Shown: positions 8,116 to 16,417, numbered from the stretch's first letter. The stretch is DNA of 64,000 nucleotides from an uncultured Dorea sp. (GCA_910580235.1 CAJTVU010000002.1:186001-250000), one strand, 5' to 3'. Notes: a model not told the origin generated them from the letters alone. Made by a program: numbers and translations.

Positions 8116-8883
8116 TCACGAAGAAAACTCTGTCATGTTCTCCCTGTACCGAAGGGGAAGATGCTGCATCTGGCATCTCGGGCTTATCCTGCTCTCTATG
8201 GCGATCGTCTTGCAGAAGCTTTTCCACATCTTCGCGTACTCCTGCTCCTTTTCCGACACATCTTCCGTCTTTGAAAAGTCAAACCCTTCGTCCCACACAA
8301 GCACCCATTGCTTCTGTGCCTCATGGACAACGAACATCTGATGGGACTTATCATAGATCATAAAATCCTCCAGCGGGAGACGGTTTGAAAAATGAGGGGC
8401 CAGACAGGTAAGGATCTGGTTCTTCGGCTCTATCTCGGAATACAGCACGCCGCTCCCTAATTCCTTAAACCGCAGGAACCCCTTATAGCTGTGCGCTTCC
8501 CCGCCTACTGTACGGCTTAATTCAAATACTTTCTCCACCTTTGGATGGCTCAGATGCTCCATGATCCTCATGCTGTCGGGAAGCCGCCTTGCCGCCAGCA
8601 TCGTCCCAAGGATCGCATCTCCTTTCTCTCTGTCTTCCGCCAGGGCGGCGTGATAAATGTCCCAGTACGCCTGCCGTCCCATATGCTTCCAGATCAGAGC
8701 GCACACTGCCTGTGCTTTCTTCTCTGACTCTTCGCTTTGTACATACTCGCAGAACAGCTCCTGCTCCAGCGCGTCCATGCACGCTATCCCACATTCCTCT
8801 TCCATCCATCCGGCTTTCCAAGCGTCATAGACAGCAGAGAAGATCCCCGTCACCGTGTCATTGCACACATATATCTTTTTCAT
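8116..8883 (-). CDS. TIGR03915/DUF4130-type putative DNA metabolism protein
   Basis: A 255-residue soluble protein that begins MKKIYVCNDTVTGIFSAVYDAW and matches the TIGR03915 family as I remember it. Members accompany the TIGR03916 radical SAM protein and are often fused to a uracil-DNA-glycosylase-like domain; this one is stand-alone, with no room for that domain. The biochemical role is unknown. Its start overlaps the radical SAM stop by 4 nt, so the two are co-translated and under the same SOS promoter. No clear terminator follows. Confidence 0.8.
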   Translation of the reverse strand: MKKIYVCNDTVTGIFSAVYDAWKAGWMEEECGIACMDALEQELFCEYVQSEESEKKAQAVCALIWKHMGRQAYWDIYHAALAEDREKGDAILGTMLAARRLPDSMRIMEHLSHPKVEKVFELSRTVGGEAHSYKGFLRFKELGSGVLYSEIEPKNQILTCLAPHFSNRLPLEDFMIYDKSHQMFVVHEAQKQWVLVWDEGFDFSKTEDVSEKEQEYAKMWKSFCKTIAIESRISPRCQMQHLPLRYRENMTEFSS

Positions 8884-10190
8884 AAGGCCCCTCCTCGTAA
8901 GCTTATATCATCAAATAAAGACAGCTGACGATACCCCATATTCCTTATCTCCTCGGGAAGGCGCTCGTTCACGCTCAGGAGGTTCCTCGTAATATAATCT
9001 TCCTCCATCTTCGTAGGGTACATCATCTTCCCTTTGCATGTAATAAAATACATCGCCCGCTTCAGAACAACGCCCATCTTCTTAAGATCTGTGAAATCAA
9101 GCATCCCAAGCCGCCTCGCCTTTACGATCCTCACGGCGGACTTGTAGCCGACGCCCGGGACGCGCAGAAGCATCTTATAGTCCGCCCGGTTTATCTCCAC
9201 CGGGAACTGCTCCAGATGCTTAAGCGCCCAATTGCACTTCGGGTCGAACGCTGTGTTAAAATTCGGATCCTCCCTGGAAAGGAGCTCGTCGGCCTCAAAA
9301 TGGTAGTACCGAAGCAGCCAGTCCGCCTGGTAGAGCCGATGCTCCCGCAGGAGAGGAGGCCCCTCGTCCGTCCTCGCCGGAAGCGCCTTATCTTCATTCA
9401 CATGGACAAACGCAGAGTAGAACACCCTCTTCAGCGCGAACCTCTTATACAGAGACTCGGCCACCTTCATAATCTGGTAATCCGTCTCTGGGGTGGCCCC
9501 GATGATCATCTGCGTGCTCTGCCCTGCCGGAACGAAGCGGGGCGCATTGCGGTAGGCTACGATCTCCTGCCTGTTCTCTTCCATGCGGTTCTGTACAAGC
9601 CGCATAGGCGTCAGTATATTCTTCCTTGTCTTATGAGGCGCCAGAAGCTTCAGGCTCTCCGCCGTCGGCAGCTCCAGGTTCACGCTCATCCTGTCCGCCA
9701 GGAACCCCACTCTCTGGATCAGCTCCTCATTCGCTCCCGGAATGGCCTTCACATGGATATACCCTTGAAACCCACACTCTCTCCTTAATTTAAAAAGGGC
9801 CGCATAGATCAGCTCCATAGTGTAGTCAGGGCTTTTTAAGATGCCGGAGCTTAAGAACAGCCCCTCAATATAATTCCTGCGGTAAAACTCCATCGTAAGG
9901 CTGCATATCTCGTCGGGCGTGAAAGATGCCCGAGCCACATCGTTGCTCCTCCTGTTAATACAATATTTACAATCATAAATGCACTCGTTCGTAAACAAGA
10001 TCTTAAGCAGGGAGATGCATCGCCCGTCCGCCGAAAAGCTGTGGCAGATCCCGGTCTGCTCACAGTTCCCCATGCCGGTCCCGTCGCCTCTCCTCCTCGT
10101 GCCGCTGGAAGTACAGGCCACATCATACTTTGCCGCGTCCGTCAGTATATTCAGCTTATCATATACAGACATCGCTTCTGGGATCCTCAT
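8880..10190 (-). CDS. TIGR03916-type radical SAM protein, putative DNA repair/modification
   Basis: A 436-residue protein. The radical SAM cluster motif CIYDCKYC (C70, C74, C77) binds a 4Fe-4S cluster for S-adenosylmethionine cleavage. Four more cysteines upstream (C26, C43, C49, C58) could hold a second cluster. Near residue 345 a helix-hairpin-helix motif (LLRVPGVGYKSAVRIV) indicates non-specific DNA binding. The family is predicted to act on DNA, but no reaction is established. I choose ATG 10190, which has AAGGTGG upstream, over the in-frame GTG 10202. It is the first gene of a two-gene operon with TIGR03915, transcribed from a promoter with two LexA boxes. Confidence 0.88.
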   Translation of the reverse strand: MRIPEAMSVYDKLNILTDAAKYDVACTSSGTRRRGDGTGMGNCEQTGICHSFSADGRCISLLKILFTNECIYDCKYCINRRSNDVARASFTPDEICSLTMEFYRRNYIEGLFLSSGILKSPDYTMELIYAALFKLRRECGFQGYIHVKAIPGANEELIQRVGFLADRMSVNLELPTAESLKLLAPHKTRKNILTPMRLVQNRMEENRQEIVAYRNAPRFVPAGQSTQMIIGATPETDYQIMKVAESLYKRFALKRVFYSAFVHVNEDKALPARTDEGPPLLREHRLYQADWLLRYYHFEADELLSREDPNFNTAFDPKCNWALKHLEQFPVEINRADYKMLLRVPGVGYKSAVRIVKARRLGMLDFTDLKKMGVVLKRAMYFITCKGKMMYPTKMEEDYITRNLLSVNERLPEEIRNMGYRQLSLFDDISLRGGAL

Positions 10191-10216
10191 ACTGCACACC
10201 ACCTTCTACACAAAAA

Positions 10217-10228
10217 GAACATCTGTTT
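10217..10228. promoter_or_regulatory. LexA (SOS) box, downstream copy
   Basis: GAACATCTGTTT fits the Gram-positive pattern GAAC-N4-GTTY. It lies just downstream of the -10 at 10237-10242, around the expected transcription start, and is centred 27 bp from the second box. Confidence 0.75.
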
Positions 10229-10236
10229 GTATACTA

Positions 10237-10265
10237 ATTATACGAACAAATGTTCTTTCCGTCAA
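10237..10265 (-). promoter_or_regulatory. SOS promoter of the radical SAM/TIGR03915 operon
   Basis: On the minus strand TTGACG (10265-10260), 17 nt, TATAAT (10242-10237). The spacer and the start region each carry a LexA box. The -35 begins only about 20 bases after the stop of the preceding gene. Confidence 0.8.
10243..10255. promoter_or_regulatory. LexA (SOS) box, spacer copy
   Basis: CGAACAAATGTTC is a near-perfect Bacillus-type LexA site (CGAAC-N4-GTTC). It sits between the -35 and -10 of the promoter, where bound LexA would block RNA polymerase. Confidence 0.9.
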
Positions 10266-10284
10266 GTGTTATTTTTTGCTTATT

Positions 10285-11034
10285 TTAGGAATCTGTTCCA
10301 TCTACCGCCCCACACAATGCCTTGCTTTCGCATGATGCGCCATAATACGGGCACGCCCGCCGGATGCATTGCTTGTTCTCCTCAGAATAGCTACATCTGA
10401 TCGCGTCGGGCGCCTCCAGGCGGATCCCGAAATGTTCCTCGAACAGCTCTGCCGCCACCTTCACTGCCGTAAAAGAATTACGCTTGCAGCACCTCGGCCC
10501 GCCAAGCTCTCCAATCGCGTCCAACACCCTCCCTGTGGCCCGGTTAATGATTCCCCAGCTTTTCCCGCTAAGAGGGGTGGACTTCGTAAGGATGCTCATA
10601 CACATGCCCACGCTCACCGCCGCTCCGCAGCAGCCCCAGAATCCGCAGGAGCCTCCAGGATAGCTTCCGCCCCGCTCCTTCATCTCGCTCAACGCCTCTT
10701 CTAAGCAGACTTCACCGCCCGCATTGTAATACGCCGTAATAAGAGCCGCTCCCACCATAATATGATGCTCCGGCCCGTGCATATACACATATGGGTCCTC
10801 CATCATCTCGGAGAGCATAGAGACCGGATCCTTAAGGCGCGTCTTGCTGCAATATCCCATAATGGCTTCCACGCCTTTTTTTGCATGGCATTCATCGCAG
10901 ACATAATGGCCTTCTTTACATTTCGCGCGGCTTAGCTCCTTTTTATGACAGAAGGAGCACTCCATCTCCTCTGCCTTCTCCACATATAGGAGCGCTCCTC
11001 CACACACAAGGCACGCGCCCTCTCCTCTTCGCAT
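10285..11034 (-). CDS. Zinc-ribbon protein with DUF5714-like domain
   Basis: A 249-residue Cys-rich protein. An N-terminal zinc-ribbon-like part has CxxC pairs (CLVC, CSFC, then CKEGHYVCDEC). The larger C-terminal part, which contains GGSCGFWGCCGAAVSVG and further conserved-looking cysteines, resembles DUF5714; the assignment is from memory. The function is unknown. It is the last gene of a six-gene operon, 18 nt after an Mrp-type iron-sulfur carrier, which hints at a metal or cluster role. Confidence 0.65.
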   Translation of the reverse strand: MRRGEGACLVCGGALLYVEKAEEMECSFCHKKELSRAKCKEGHYVCDECHAKKGVEAIMGYCSKTRLKDPVSMLSEMMEDPYVYMHGPEHHIMVGAALITAYYNAGGEVCLEEALSEMKERGGSYPGGSCGFWGCCGAAVSVGMCMSILTKSTPLSGKSWGIINRATGRVLDAIGELGGPRCCKRNSFTAVKVAAELFEEHFGIRLEAPDAIRCSYSEENKQCIRRACPYYGASCESKALCGAVDGTDS

Positions 11035-11052
11035 CTTCTTTATCCCCTTCTG

Positions 11053-11883
11053 CTATATCTTATTTACCGCGTCTGCCAGATACTTGTTCCCAGCTTCAAA
11101 GAACCGTTCATTCTCCACCGCCTCGGCAAGCTCCGGGTCAATGGGCATCTTGCCGATGACCGGGATCCCCAGCTCCTGCGCCGCCTCGTCGATATGGCTT
11201 ACGCCGAATACCGAGATCTTCCTGCCGCAGTCCGGGCACAGAAGATAACTGTAGTTCTCCACAAGCCCCAGCACTGGTATATCCATCTGCCTGGCCATCC
11301 CATAGGCTTTCTTTACGATCATCTGTACCAGATCCTGGGGGGATGTGACAATGACCGCCCCGTCTACCGGGAGCGACTGGAATACGGTAAGAGGCACGTC
11401 CCCGGTCCCCGGCGGCATATCCACGAAGAGATAGTCCAGCTCTCCCCACATGACATCTGTCCAAAACTGTGTCACTACATTGGCGATTACCGGGCCTCTC
11501 CAGATGACCGGGTCGGATTCATTTTCAAGAAGGAGGTTCACAGACATGATCTTCGTGCCGTCCTGCGCCTCGCAGGGCATGATCCCCTCTTCGTTCCCCA
11601 CTGCTTTCTTGTGTATACCGTACATCTTCGGAATAGACGGCCCTGTAATATCCGCGTCAAGGATCCCGACAGAGAATCCCTGCTCCCGCATGATGCGCGC
11701 CAGGGACGCCGTCACCATAGATTTGCCGACGCCGCCTTTGCCGCTTATTACCGCGATGACTTTATTGATATGTGAATGTTGGTTCGCAGGCTTTCTGAAA
11801 TCTACAGGCTTGCCCCCGCATGTATCTGCATGAGCGCAGCCCGCGCAGTCAGAAGGCTTACAGCCGTTCTGCTGTTCTTCCAT
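11053..11883 (-). CDS. Mrp/ApbC-type P-loop iron-sulfur carrier
   Basis: A 276-residue protein. The N-terminal segment is Cys-rich (CxxxxCAGCxxxxxC, residues about 8-22). It is followed by a deviant Walker A GKGGVGKS (about 49-56), the MPPGTGD motif, and a C-terminal CPDC pair that in Mrp proteins holds a bridging 4Fe-4S cluster. Such proteins carry clusters to apo-enzymes in the cytosol. It lies 30 nt downstream of ridA and 18 nt upstream of the DUF5714-like gene. The extra N-terminal cysteines are typical of Nbp35-like members. Confidence 0.9.
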   Translation of the reverse strand: MEEQQNGCKPSDCAGCAHADTCGGKPVDFRKPANQHSHINKVIAVISGKGGVGKSMVTASLARIMREQGFSVGILDADITGPSIPKMYGIHKKAVGNEEGIMPCEAQDGTKIMSVNLLLENESDPVIWRGPVIANVVTQFWTDVMWGELDYLFVDMPPGTGDVPLTVFQSLPVDGAVIVTSPQDLVQMIVKKAYGMARQMDIPVLGLVENYSYLLCPDCGRKISVFGVSHIDEAAQELGIPVIGKMPIDPELAEAVENERFFEAGNKYLADAVNKI

Positions 11884-11913
11884 GTTACAAGCTCCTTTCT
11901 CTTGTCATACATT

Positions 11914-12288
11914 CTACTCGGCTGCCGCGATCAGCTCTACCTCGCACTTTACGTTCTTCGGGAGCGTCTTCACTGCCACGCAGCTCCTTGCCGGCTTGGA
12001 TGTGAAATACTTCGCATACACCTCATTAAACGCTGCAAAATCGCCCATATCTGCCAAAAAGCAGGTCGTCTTAATGACTTTATCATAAGAAGAGCCTGCA
12101 GCCTCCAGCACTGCCGCGATGTTCTTACATACTTGCTCTGTCTGTCCCTCGATCGTATCAGACTCTATCTGATCTGTCTCCGGGTTGATCGGGATCTGTC
12201 CCGCGGAATAAAAGATCCCGTTATGGATATACCCCTGTGAATATGGCCCCAATGCTTTTGGCGCTCTCTCTGTCGCTACTACTTTCAT
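11914..12288 (-). CDS. ridA: RidA-family enamine/imine deaminase
   Basis: A 124-residue YjgF/YER057c/UK114-family protein of full length. Conserved features include YSQGYI near residue 17, IPINPET, and the PARSCVAVKTLP and CEVELIAA segments, which carry the catalytic-site arginine and glutamate. RidA hydrolyses reactive enamines/imines made by PLP enzymes to the ketoacid and ammonia. It lies 3 nt downstream of an ornithine-cyclodeaminase-like gene whose substrates also pass through imines, suggesting a joint role. Confidence 0.95.
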   Translation of the reverse strand: MKVVATERAPKALGPYSQGYIHNGIFYSAGQIPINPETDQIESDTIEGQTEQVCKNIAAVLEAAGSSYDKVIKTTCFLADMGDFAAFNEVYAKYFTSKPARSCVAVKTLPKNVKCEVELIAAAE

Positions 12289-12291
12289 AAT

Positions 12292-13242
12292 CTACCTCTC
12301 CTTTGCTTTCTCTAATAATTTCTGTGCGATGCACACGTCAAAAAGCCCCATGCCTACAGATTTAAAATAGGTGGTCTTTCCCGTGGCCTCTTCTTCGGAA
12401 GCCCCTGATGCCAGGAACCGATCCATCAGCACGGTATTTTCCACACTGATCCGCCCTTCCTCGATAGGCTGGTTTAAATCGCCGCTCTCCTCGCATGCGT
12501 AGGGAAGCTCGATGTACACCTTGTCCGTCAGATCCCAGATCGCATCCGGGATCTCCCGCATGTGGGGCGTATAAGAGCCGATGGCGATGATACACTTCCC
12601 TCTCAGAAGCTCCTTATCATCAGGAAGCACGGGCGTCTCGGAAGGCGTGGCCGTACAGATGATCTCACTGTTCCTTGCCAACTCTTCCACTGTCTTACAT
12701 TGTACTACCTTTGTGCCCGGGTTATCAATAGATTTCTCAAGCTTTGCGAGATATTCCGTCAGATCCCGCCCACTGTGGTTGTACACGTACACCGTATGGA
12801 TGTCCCTCGCGGCGCAGGCATAGAGCGCCAGGTGGAACCCTTGCGCCCCTGCGCCCACGATCCCCACTGTGCGGCAGTCCTTTCTCGACAGATGCCGGAT
12901 CCCTACGCCGCCCACGGCTCCCGTCCGGTACGCCGTCACGCACTGTCCGTCCATAACGGCCAGCGGCGAGCCTGTCGTCAGATCATTCAAAAGGACGACG
13001 CCGTCTATGGACGGCAGGCCCAGCTTGCTGTTCTCCGGGAAGATGGACAGTATCTTTGTGCCGATAATCTCTTTTGTATAACATGGCATATACATCATCG
13101 TCTTATTCTCGTGCTCCACCACCGGGCGAGGCGGCATGAAGTAATCGCCCGCTCCGAAGATCCGATACGCTTCTTCGATCTGATCCATCATCTCCTGCAG
13201 ATCTACCAGCTCCTCAATATCTTTCTTTCCTAAAACAATCAT
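12292..13242 (-). CDS. Ornithine cyclodeaminase/mu-crystallin family protein
   Basis: A 316-residue protein. It has the family layout: an N-terminal substrate domain with the conserved lysine in GTKILSIFPEN, then a Rossmann nucleotide-binding domain (VGIVGAGAQG, about residues 127-136). Members include ornithine cyclodeaminase, alanine dehydrogenase, ketimine reductase and enzymes making unusual diamino acids, so the substrate cannot be named. It is 3 nt from both neighbours (MATE upstream, ridA downstream). Confidence 0.85.
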   Translation of the reverse strand: MIVLGKKDIEELVDLQEMMDQIEEAYRIFGAGDYFMPPRPVVEHENKTMMYMPCYTKEIIGTKILSIFPENSKLGLPSIDGVVLLNDLTTGSPLAVMDGQCVTAYRTGAVGGVGIRHLSRKDCRTVGIVGAGAQGFHLALYACAARDIHTVYVYNHSGRDLTEYLAKLEKSIDNPGTKVVQCKTVEELARNSEIICTATPSETPVLPDDKELLRGKCIIAIGSYTPHMREIPDAIWDLTDKVYIELPYACEESGDLNQPIEEGRISVENTVLMDRFLASGASEEEATGKTTYFKSVGMGLFDVCIAQKLLEKAKER

Positions 13243-13245
13243 TGC

Positions 13246-14658
13246 CTACGCTCCTTCCAGCTCTTGTTTTTCTCTTGTTACGTCATTGAGCCATTTATAT
13301 TTGCGATACCTCCATATACAGACAGGTATCTTAATGATCTCGTCGCTCATAAGGATCGCATACACGACTTCCACGCGCGCGTGGAAGACGAACGCCGCCA
13401 CCGCTCCGATCAGTATAGAGCAGCACCACATAGTCAGGACGTCTATGTACAGCCCGAACTTAATATCTCCGCCCGAGCGCAGGATCCCACATATCACCGT
13501 AGAATTGAACGCCTGGCCTATCACAAAGTACGACATGACGAAGAACATAAAACGAAGATATTCCTGCGCCTGAGCCGAAAGTGTGAGGAAGCTGCTCACC
13601 ACAGGGCCGAAGATAAGGATCAGGAGCCCTCCTGACGCCCCCAAGATCACCGACAGCCACATAAACCGCTTCGCATACGCTTTTGCGTACTCCGGCTTCC
13701 CCTGCCCCAGCGTCTTCCCAAGCCAGATGGCCGTAGCGTTGCCGATTCCGAACACCACTACCTGCGCCAGCTGCCTCGCCACCTGCGCCACAGAATTAGC
13801 CGCCACAGCCGCGCTCCCCAGGTGGCCGATGACCGCCGTGTTGCAGGACGTCCCCAGCCCCCACAGCATCTCGTTAATAATCACCGGCATAGAATAACGG
13901 ATATAGTCTTTTAACAGGAGCCGGTCTATACGGTACAGATAGCAGAGCCTTATCCTCACGATCTTATTTTTAAATTGTGCATAGAGAAGTACAAGCAGCG
14001 TCTCCGTCATACGGGCGCACAGCGTCCCGATGGCCGCACCCGCGATCTCAAGCCTCGGCGCGCCAAAAAGCCCGAATATAAGGATGCCGTTGACGCCGAT
14101 ATTTACGAGCAGAGACAGAAAATACACGACCGTCGCCACTACGACCCTCTCAATGCTCCGCATAATATTTAAGTACACCTGGGTCACAGCCATAAAAAGG
14201 TAAGATACGCCCACGATCCGAAGATACTTCGCTCCTTCCGCAATGACCGCCTCCTCGGAAGTAAAGATGCTCATCAGCGGCTCCGGGATGGCAAATGCAA
14301 GCACAGCAAACACAAGCGCTACGAGAAGCCCCGTCGTAAGCCCCATGCCAAGTATCTTCTCAATCGTATCAGTATCTTTCTTTCCCCAGTACTGTGCCGT
14401 CAGGACCGTGCAGCCTGCCGTAATCCCAAAAAACACCAGCGTCATAATGAACTGGATCTGCCCTGCCAGAGAAGCGCCGGAAAGCACATCCTCGCCCACC
14501 CGCCCAAGCATGAACACGTCCGTCGCCGTAACGCCTACATTGATCAGGTTCTGAAGAGCCAGAGGGACGACAAGGGCAAATATATTTCTGTAAAAGTTTT
14601 TCCAGTCAATATTCAAATGGTCTGCCTTATTCATGATTGGCCGCTTTGTAGATCTCAT
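13246..14658 (-). CDS. MATE-family efflux protein
   Basis: A 470-residue polytopic membrane protein with about 12 hydrophobic helices in two halves, typical MATE length. It likely exports organic molecules by cation antiport. The start is ambiguous: ATG 14658 has an AGGA-like site inside the upstream gene and overlaps that gene by 32 nt, whereas ATG 14634 (MNKADHLN) overlaps by 8 nt. Its place inside a metabolic operon suggests it exports a product or toxic intermediate of the pathway. Confidence 0.88.
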   Translation of the reverse strand: MRSTKRPIMNKADHLNIDWKNFYRNIFALVVPLALQNLINVGVTATDVFMLGRVGEDVLSGASLAGQIQFIMTLVFFGITAGCTVLTAQYWGKKDTDTIEKILGMGLTTGLLVALVFAVLAFAIPEPLMSIFTSEEAVIAEGAKYLRIVGVSYLFMAVTQVYLNIMRSIERVVVATVVYFLSLLVNIGVNGILIFGLFGAPRLEIAGAAIGTLCARMTETLLVLLYAQFKNKIVRIRLCYLYRIDRLLLKDYIRYSMPVIINEMLWGLGTSCNTAVIGHLGSAAVAANSVAQVARQLAQVVVFGIGNATAIWLGKTLGQGKPEYAKAYAKRFMWLSVILGASGGLLILIFGPVVSSFLTLSAQAQEYLRFMFFVMSYFVIGQAFNSTVICGILRSGGDIKFGLYIDVLTMWCCSILIGAVAAFVFHARVEVVYAILMSDEIIKIPVCIWRYRKYKWLNDVTREKQELEGA

Positions 14659-15811
14659 ACAGATCCTGCGCCGAGAGCTTCCGGAAGCAGGCTACTTCTA
14701 CTGTACCGCCTTTCGTGGCGCTGTCTGCGAGCTTCCTTAAGACTTCGTCCGGCAGCACGCCGACGCCCAGCTCTCCGATACAAGTAGGCATCTGAAGCGA
14801 ACGGAAGAACTCTTCTGTCCGCTCAATGGCCGCGATGGCTGCGCCCTCTGTATCTTCAATATTAAGTCCCCACACTTTCCTTCCGTAGCGTGCGAACCTC
14901 TCTTTGTCTAAATGATACACATACCTCGCCCAGCTGCCCCATGTGGCGGACAGAGTGGCCCCGTGCGCCTTGTCGAACATGCCGCTAAGACCGTGCCCCA
15001 GCTTGTGAGCAGCAAAATCCTTCGGCCTTCCAAGCCCTGTAAGCCCATTGTGGGAGAGGCTTCCGCACCACATAAGCTCGCTCATGGCGTCATAGTCTGT
15101 CTGATCCCTGTAGGCGGTCTCGCCATTCTTTATAACAGTCCTCATCAGGCCTTCCGCGATCTCATCCGTCAGCTCATTGCCCTTCACCGGCGTAAAATAC
15201 CTCTCCAGCGTGTGCATCAATATATCCACCACGCCGCAGGCTACCTGGTATCTTGGGATCGTATAGGTGAGCTCCGGGTTCATAAAGGCCAGCTTAGGAC
15301 GGATCGCGTCTGCATTGACGCCGGCCTTATGTCCCGTGCCGTCTTCTGTCAGCACCGCCGAATCGCTCATCTCGCTCCCTGCTGCCGACAACGTGAGCAC
15401 TGCGCCTACTGGGAGCGCCTTCCTTATCTCCTTCCGGCCCATCCAGAATTCCCATATATCTGTGCCAGGCTCTGCTGCCCCGAGGGCGACGGCTTTCGCC
15501 GTATCGATGGCGCTCCCGCCCCCGATAGCCAGAATATAGTCCGCTTTGCAGGCGATCGCCCTTTGCACCCCTTCTCTTGCATGGGACAACAGAGGATTCG
15601 GCTTCGCCCCCGGGAACTCTTCCCAGATGATCCCTTCCGCCTCCACAGACTTTCTTACACGTTCCAATATCCCGTTCTTTACGACGCTTCCGCCTCCGTA
15701 TACAACGAAGGCTCTCGACGCCCCTGCATCTTTCAGCAGCTTCCCTGCCCTTTCCTCCGCGCCTTTTCCGAATACGACCTTCGTGGGCGTATACTGCTCA
15801 AAACTTTGCAT
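14627..15811 (-). CDS. Iron-containing alcohol dehydrogenase
   Basis: A 394-residue group III alcohol dehydrogenase of the butanol-dehydrogenase type. It has the nucleotide-binding GGGSAIDTAKA (about residues 97-107), and metal ligands are expected from the aspartate in GVVDILMH and the histidines in DILMH, HKLGHG and DKAHG. It reduces aldehydes with NAD(P)H. It is the first gene of the six-gene operon. A 33-bp piece of its coding sequence (15026-15058) recurs with three mismatches at 16440-16472. Confidence 0.92.
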   Translation of the reverse strand: MQSFEQYTPTKVVFGKGAEERAGKLLKDAGASRAFVVYGGGSVVKNGILERVRKSVEAEGIIWEEFPGAKPNPLLSHAREGVQRAIACKADYILAIGGGSAIDTAKAVALGAAEPGTDIWEFWMGRKEIRKALPVGAVLTLSAAGSEMSDSAVLTEDGTGHKAGVNADAIRPKLAFMNPELTYTIPRYQVACGVVDILMHTLERYFTPVKGNELTDEIAEGLMRTVIKNGETAYRDQTDYDAMSELMWCGSLSHNGLTGLGRPKDFAAHKLGHGLSGMFDKAHGATLSATWGSWARYVYHLDKERFARYGRKVWGLNIEDTEGAAIAAIERTEEFFRSLQMPTCIGELGVGVLPDEVLRKLADSATKGGTVEVACFRKLSAQDLYEIYKAANHE

Positions 15812-15868
15812 ATCCTTCTTCCTTTCCTTACCCTCGGCTTACAATGGCTGCTATTTATCTACAGCATT

Positions 15869-15897
15869 ATTTTAGCTTATCCTGGTTAAAAAGACAA
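15869..15897 (-). promoter_or_regulatory. Promoter of the alcohol dehydrogenase-led operon
   Basis: On the minus strand TTGTCT (15897-15892), 17 nt, TAAAAT (15874-15869), about 58 nt before the start codon. Confidence 0.55.
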
Positions 15898-15908
15898 CCA
15901 TTCTAATC

Positions 15909-15926
15909 TTACAATATCCATTGTAA
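15909..15926. promoter_or_regulatory. 18-bp operator-like inverted repeat
   Basis: TTACAAT-ATCC-ATTGTAA is a perfect inverted repeat in the divergent region, 12 bp upstream of the -35 of the alcohol dehydrogenase operon. A second ATTGTAA/TTATACAAT pairing overlaps it to about 15943. A regulator-binding site is likely; no regulator gene is adjacent. Confidence 0.5.
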
Positions 15927-16001
15927 TTATTCCGATTATACAATATACTATATCTGTACTTTAATGGCTTGCCCATAGTGTGCAAAGGGAGATACAAGGA
16001 T

Positions 16002-16367
16002 ATGAGATATGGGACCGTTACGGAAGCAGCAGATATATTCACCTCTATCGACAGTAAGAAACTAAGGCTTGATAAGCTTCGCCCCCTTACTGCAGGAGAG
16101 GCACAGCGTCTGCACGATGAATTTATGATTGATTTTACCTATAATTCTAATGCGATCGAAGGTAATACTCTTACGCTTAGAGAAACCGCTATGGTGCTTG
16201 AAGGTATGACGATAGACCGTAAGCCTCTGAAAGACCACCTCGAGGCAGTGGGACATCGCGACGCTTTCCTTTATATTGAGAAGCTCGCACAAAATAAAAC
16301 GAAATTACATGATTCGGAATATGTAAATGAGCGCCTTGACAGATATTTAGAAATTATGGAAAAATAA
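16002..16367 (+). pseudogene. Fic-family protein with internal in-frame deletion of the catalytic core
   Basis: 121 residues from ATG 16002 (GGGAG site upstream). The N-terminal half is a standard class II Fic N-terminus: the inhibitory motif S49-N-A-I-E53-G54-N and the following TLTLRETAMVLEG and HLEAVGHRDAFLYIEKLA. After about residue 107 it jumps to VNERLDRYLEIMEK, which is the extreme C-terminus of such proteins. The HPFxxGNGR AMP-transferase loop and its surrounding helices, roughly 200 residues, are missing. It cannot be an AMPylator. It might still fold as an inhibitory-helix fragment, but a relic is more likely. Confidence 0.85.
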
Positions 16368-16417
16368 AATCCCCCCTTTGAAAAGGCAGGCTTTAACTTA
16401 AATATTTCCAAAGAAAA

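Noticed and set aside
14912..15889. A 325-codon plus-strand frame opposite the alcohol dehydrogenase
   Set aside because: It is antisense to a complete enzyme gene and crosses its promoter. The product is low in recognisable structure.
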